DNA of 8,380 bases from Flavimaricola sp. (GTDB taxonomy: Bacteria; Pseudomonadota; Alphaproteobacteria; Rhodobacterales; Rhodobacteraceae), in the NCBI GenBank assembly GCA_023300365.1, contig JALZWD010000122.1, forward strand, positions 1-8,380. Direction: 5' to 3'. Shown here piece by piece: positions 5,998-8,380 of this stretch. The notes beneath the pieces were generated by a model. It was given only the letters and a program-made list of their open reading frames with translations, searched no databases and was not told where the DNA came from. The translations under genes were made by a program, and so were the position numbers. Within the stretch, counting starts at the first letter, position 1. Each line of letters opens with the position of its first letter.

Positions 5998-7101
5998 TCA
6001 AATCCAAAATTTCTCGTGCACAACCGCTTTGCGCATCCCATCAGGTGTCTCCACCGTCACCTCATCGCCGTCGTCCCAATGCGACAGGCGCACCATGCCA
6101 ACGGCCACGTTCGTCTTGAAATCGGGCGACCACGCGGCGGAACTCACCCGGCCCACCCGCTTTTTGCCCGACCAAAGCGGCCACCAACGATCACATCCCG
6201 GCACCGCTGGCCCCTCAATCGACAGGGCGCGTATCTGTTGCACAGGCCCTTCCTTGGCCACACGCAACAATGCATCGCGCCCCACACATCCAATCGCCGT
6301 ATGCGTGTTGCAAAACTTGCCCAAACCACATTCATGCGGCGTGTTGTCATCGGTCATGTCATTGCCAAACGACAACAACCCGCCCTCGATCCGCTCGATC
6401 AAATTTGGGCATCCGGCATGCACGTCTAAATCCTTGCCCGCTTCAAACAACGCATTCCAAAGCGGCATCCCAAGGTCTTCACCCTCGACATAGATCTCAA
6501 AGCCGCCCTGCTTGGAATAACCAGACCGCGCAATCACCAAATCGCGCCCCTGAAAGTCGAAGTGGTCAAACTTAAAAAACCGGACATCACGCACACGGTC
6601 GCCAAACACCCGCGCCATCAACTCGTCGGCCTTGGGGCCTTGCACCGCAAGCGGCGACACATCCGGCTCGTCCACCAACACATCCAAACGATACCCAAGC
6701 GCCAGACCCTTGACCCAAAAAAGCAGGTCACTATCGGCTATCGAAATCCACCACCGATCCTCAGACAACTTCACCGCCACCGGATCATTCAACATGCCCC
6801 CCGTCTCATCAACGATCGGCACATAATAACATTGCCCCGGCAACATCCGCCGCAAATCACGCGGAGTTAGCATCTGCATCAAGCGCCCCGCATCGGGGCC
6901 GCGCAGCTCAACTTGCCGTTCAACCGCCACATCCCAAACCTGCACCGCAGATTTCAAGTGGTGGTAATCTTCCTCAACGCTGCGAAACACCGTGGGCAGC
7001 AGCATATGGTTATAAACCGTATAGGCCTTAACCCCCGCAGCCTCGACACCTTCGGAGAATGGCGTGCGGCGCAGCCGACGCGATGGAGCCAAAATCGCCA
7101 T
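5998..7101 (-). CDS. dmdA: Dimethylsulfoniopropionate demethylase DmdA
   Basis: Cytoplasmic, tetrahydrofolate-dependent enzyme of the GcvT/aminomethyltransferase fold. It moves a methyl group from DMSP to THF, giving 3-methylmercaptopropionate and 5-methyl-THF, the first step of the DMSP demethylation pathway. 367 residues from the ATG at 7101, close to the 360-370 of known DmdA proteins. A longer in-frame start at 7182 is rejected: it would run into the upstream gene, and AAGGA stands seven bases before 7101. As far as I recall the Pelagibacter and roseobacter DmdA sequences, conserved blocks are SRRLRRTPF (7-15), GVKAYTVYNHMLLPTVF (23-39), VQVWDVAVERQVE (53-65), GGMLNDPV (101-108), WWISIADSD (117-125), VQGPKAD (153-159), SKQGGFEIYV (196-205) and the C-terminal EKFWI. 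GcvT carries an essential Asp at the position of D106. This pattern is specific for DmdA rather than the glycine-cleavage T protein, and no gcvH or gcvP is nearby. Confidence 0.95.
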   Translation of the reverse strand: MAILAPSRRLRRTPFSEGVEAAGVKAYTVYNHMLLPTVFRSVEEDYHHLKSAVQVWDVAVERQVELRGPDAGRLMQMLTPRDLRRMLPGQCYYVPIVDETGGMLNDPVAVKLSEDRWWISIADSDLLFWVKGLALGYRLDVLVDEPDVSPLAVQGPKADELMARVFGDRVRDVRFFKFDHFDFQGRDLVIARSGYSKQGGFEIYVEGEDLGMPLWNALFEAGKDLDVHAGCPNLIERIEGGLLSFGNDMTDDNTPHECGLGKFCNTHTAIGCVGRDALLRVAKEGPVQQIRALSIEGPAVPGCDRWWPLWSGKKRVGRVSSAAWSPDFKTNVAVGMVRLSHWDDGDEVTVETPDGMRKAVVHEKFWI

Positions 7102-7105
7102 GGCG

Positions 7106-8380
7106 CTATCCTTGTTCTTTGATCCGGTCCCGCAGGACAAATTTCTGTATCTTACCCGTCGATGTCTTGGGCAGCTCGCCAAACATCACCGATTTGGGCG
7201 TTTTGAACCCCGCGAGGTTTTCGCGGCAAAACGCGATGATCGCGGCCGCATCCTCGGGCGCGCCCGCGCGCAACTCAACACAAGCGCAAGGCACCTCGCC
7301 CCACTTTTCATCGGCCTTGGCAACCACAGCGGCGGCCAAAACATCGGGGTGTTTATACAGCACACCCTCCACCTCAACCGAGCTGATGTTTTCGCCGCCC
7401 GAAATAATCACGTCCTTAAGGCGGTCCTTAATCTGAATATATCCATTGGGGTGCATCACCGCCCCATCCCCCGACCAGAACCAACCGCCCTCAAACGCCT
7501 CTGCCGTGGCGTGCGGGTTTTTGTAATATCCCTTCATCACCGTATTGCCGCGAATGACGATCTCGCCTTGCGTGGCGCCGTCGCGCGGCACGTCCTTGCC
7601 CGTCTCGCGGTCAATCACGCGGGTCTCTTCGACCATCGGCATAGCAATCCCCTGATAGGCCTGCCGCTCGGCCTGATCGCCACTGGCAAGGCCGTTCCAT
7701 TCATCCTGCCACAGGCATTGGGTGATATGGCCATAGGTCTCGGTCAGGCCGTAAACCTGCTCAACATTCAATCCCATCGCCCCCATCTTCTCAAGGATCG
7801 CGGGCGGCGGCGGTGCTCCGGCGGTAAACGCATTGATCGGCGGATCAAACGGTGTGTCGGGTTTGTCGGGGCTATCGGCGAGCATCTGAAGAATGATCGG
7901 CGCGCCGCCAAAATGCGTGATGCCTTCTTCCTTAAACGCCCGCAAAATCCGGTCAGGCGCGGGATTGCGCGTGAACACTGTTGTGCCGCCCACAATCGGC
8001 ATCATCCACGCATGGCCCCAGCCGTTGCAATGAAACATCGGCACAACAGACAGGTATTTGGGATAATGCGCCATCTGCCATCCCGCCGCCGTGCCCATCG
8101 CCATCAGGTATGCCCCGCGATGATGATACACCACGCCCTTGGGCCGCCCCGACGTGCCAGAGGTATAATTCAGGCAACAGGCCTGCCATTCATCGACAGG
8201 CAGGGGCATCGGGCCGGCAATCGGATCAACCGCCAACAGATCATCATAGGAGGCCGGGCCATCAAACCCCTCTTGGGCATCGCGGATTTCCACAACCGGC
8301 AATTCGGCCCCATTGATCACAAACGCCGCCTGCAATAGCGGCGTAAACTCTGCATCCACAATCACCATTTTGGCGTCGCC
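7106..8380 (-). CDS. AMP-forming acyl-CoA ligase (ANL superfamily), 5' end outside window
   Basis: 424 residues are present, open to the right edge. The ATG at 8368 is internal, since GDAK precedes it in frame. The family is usually about 540 residues, so roughly 115-120 are missing. It activates a carboxylic acid with ATP to an acyl-adenylate and transfers the acyl group to CoA. The core motifs are intact: phosphate-binding loop YTSGTSGRPKG (72-82), GLTETYG (211-217), SGDG (303-306), the hinge DRLKD with SGGENIS (319-333), and catalytic lysine K410 in PKTSTGKIQK. The YHHRGAYL and FHCNGW segments resemble the branch that includes plant acyl-activating enzymes and many roseobacter 'acyl-CoA synthetases'. 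The gene ends 4 bp before dmdA, so it probably belongs to the DMSP operon. Candidate substrates are methylmercaptopropionate (the DmdB reaction), acrylate, propionate or an unrelated fatty acid. I do not assign dmdB because motif similarity to verified DmdB proteins is not clear by eye. Confidence 0.9.
   Translation of the reverse strand, partial: GDAKMVIVDAEFTPLLQAAFVINGAELPVVEIRDAQEGFDGPASYDDLLAVDPIAGPMPLPVDEWQACCLNYTSGTSGRPKGVVYHHRGAYLMAMGTAAGWQMAHYPKYLSVVPMFHCNGWGHAWMMPIVGGTTVFTRNPAPDRILRAFKEEGITHFGGAPIILQMLADSPDKPDTPFDPPINAFTAGAPPPPAILEKMGAMGLNVEQVYGLTETYGHITQCLWQDEWNGLASGDQAERQAYQGIAMPMVEETRVIDRETGKDVPRDGATQGEIVIRGNTVMKGYYKNPHATAEAFEGGWFWSGDGAVMHPNGYIQIKDRLKDVIISGGENISSVEVEGVLYKHPDVLAAAVVAKADEKWGEVPCACVELRAGAPEDAAAIIAFCRENLAGFKTPKSVMFGELPKTSTGKIQKFVLRDRIKEQG
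7109..7113 (-). promoter_or_regulatory. Shine-Dalgarno of dmdA inside the end of the ligase gene
   Basis: AAGGA on the - strand lies seven bases before the dmdA ATG and spans the last sense codons of the ligase (its TAG is at 7108-7106). It decides the dmdA start at 7101 over the upstream in-frame ATG at 7182 and indicates tight operon packing. Confidence 0.7.

Noticed and set aside
5473..6429. A 318-codon + strand open frame across the acuI-dmdA junction
   Set aside because: It is antisense to two well-identified genes, has low-complexity His/Arg/Pro composition and no family resemblance.
5998..7101. Annotation as glycine-cleavage T protein (GcvT)
   Set aside because: Same fold, but the conserved blocks match DmdA over the full length, the neighbour is acuI, and no gcvH or gcvP is present.
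7102..7182. N-terminal extension of dmdA by 27 codons to an ATG at 7182
   Set aside because: It would overlap the ligase gene by 77 bp, the extra residues do not resemble DmdA, and a good Shine-Dalgarno precedes 7101.
7064..8338. A 424-codon open frame on the + strand opposite the ligase gene
   Set aside because: It is a shadow of the ligase frame. Its translation is rich in Arg, His and Pro with no recognisable domain, while the - strand frame carries every ANL motif.
1..8380. Mobile elements, CRISPR arrays, tRNA or rRNA genes, phage or defence systems
   Set aside because: No regular repeat-spacer pattern, transposase or integrase motifs, terminal inverted repeats, or tRNA-like cloverleaf were seen on either strand.

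Overview
The window looks like chromosomal DNA of a marine Rhodobacteraceae (roseobacter-group) alphaproteobacterium. The evidence is the protein content: a recognisable DMSP demethylase (DmdA) next to an AcuI-type acryloyl-CoA reductase, a PstS-like/OmpA fusion protein of a kind common in that family, moderately high GC with third-position bias in the coding regions, and marked scarcity of GANTC sites (7 found by eye against roughly 30 expected by chance), as is typical of genomes carrying the CcrM methylase.

Layout. The left 2 kb reads on the + strand: the 3' part of dnaJ (2-817), an AT-rich gap with a possible promoter, a small lower-GC gene with a C-terminal ribbon-helix-helix domain resembling BrnA antitoxins (971-1249, start uncertain), and radC (1280-2047). 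Everything from 2039 to the right edge reads on the - strand. From right to left, the first block is a 5'-truncated acyl-CoA (AMP-forming) ligase (7106-8380), dmdA (5998-7101) and acuI (4999-5985). These have 4 and 12 bp gaps and each downstream gene has its own Shine-Dalgarno, so they look like one operon. After a 189-bp intergenic region containing a strong hairpin and a 10-bp direct repeat comes a second - strand pair: an exported protein of unknown function (3616-4809) and the PstS-like/OmpA fusion (2039-3619), joined by an ATGA start/stop overlap. The fusion gene and radC converge and overlap tail to tail by 9 bp.

How the genes work together. DmdA removes a methyl group from dimethylsulfoniopropionate, giving 3-methylmercaptopropionate and methyl-THF. 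AcuI reduces acryloyl-CoA, the toxic product of the DMSP cleavage branch, to propionyl-CoA. The co-oriented CoA ligase could activate a carboxylate of either branch (methylmercaptopropionate, acrylate or propionate), but its substrate cannot be read from sequence. The second pair is an envelope module of unknown role: both proteins have N-terminal export signals, and the OmpA domain should bind peptidoglycan. dnaJ and radC are housekeeping genes, and the small RHH gene between them looks like a foreign or orphan regulator.

I see no tRNA, rRNA, CRISPR array, transposase, integrase or obvious defence system. The DMSP operon is an established type of system. The least explained parts are the ligase attached to it, the unknown exported partner of the PstS/OmpA protein, the orphan RHH gene, and the paired GANTC repeats.
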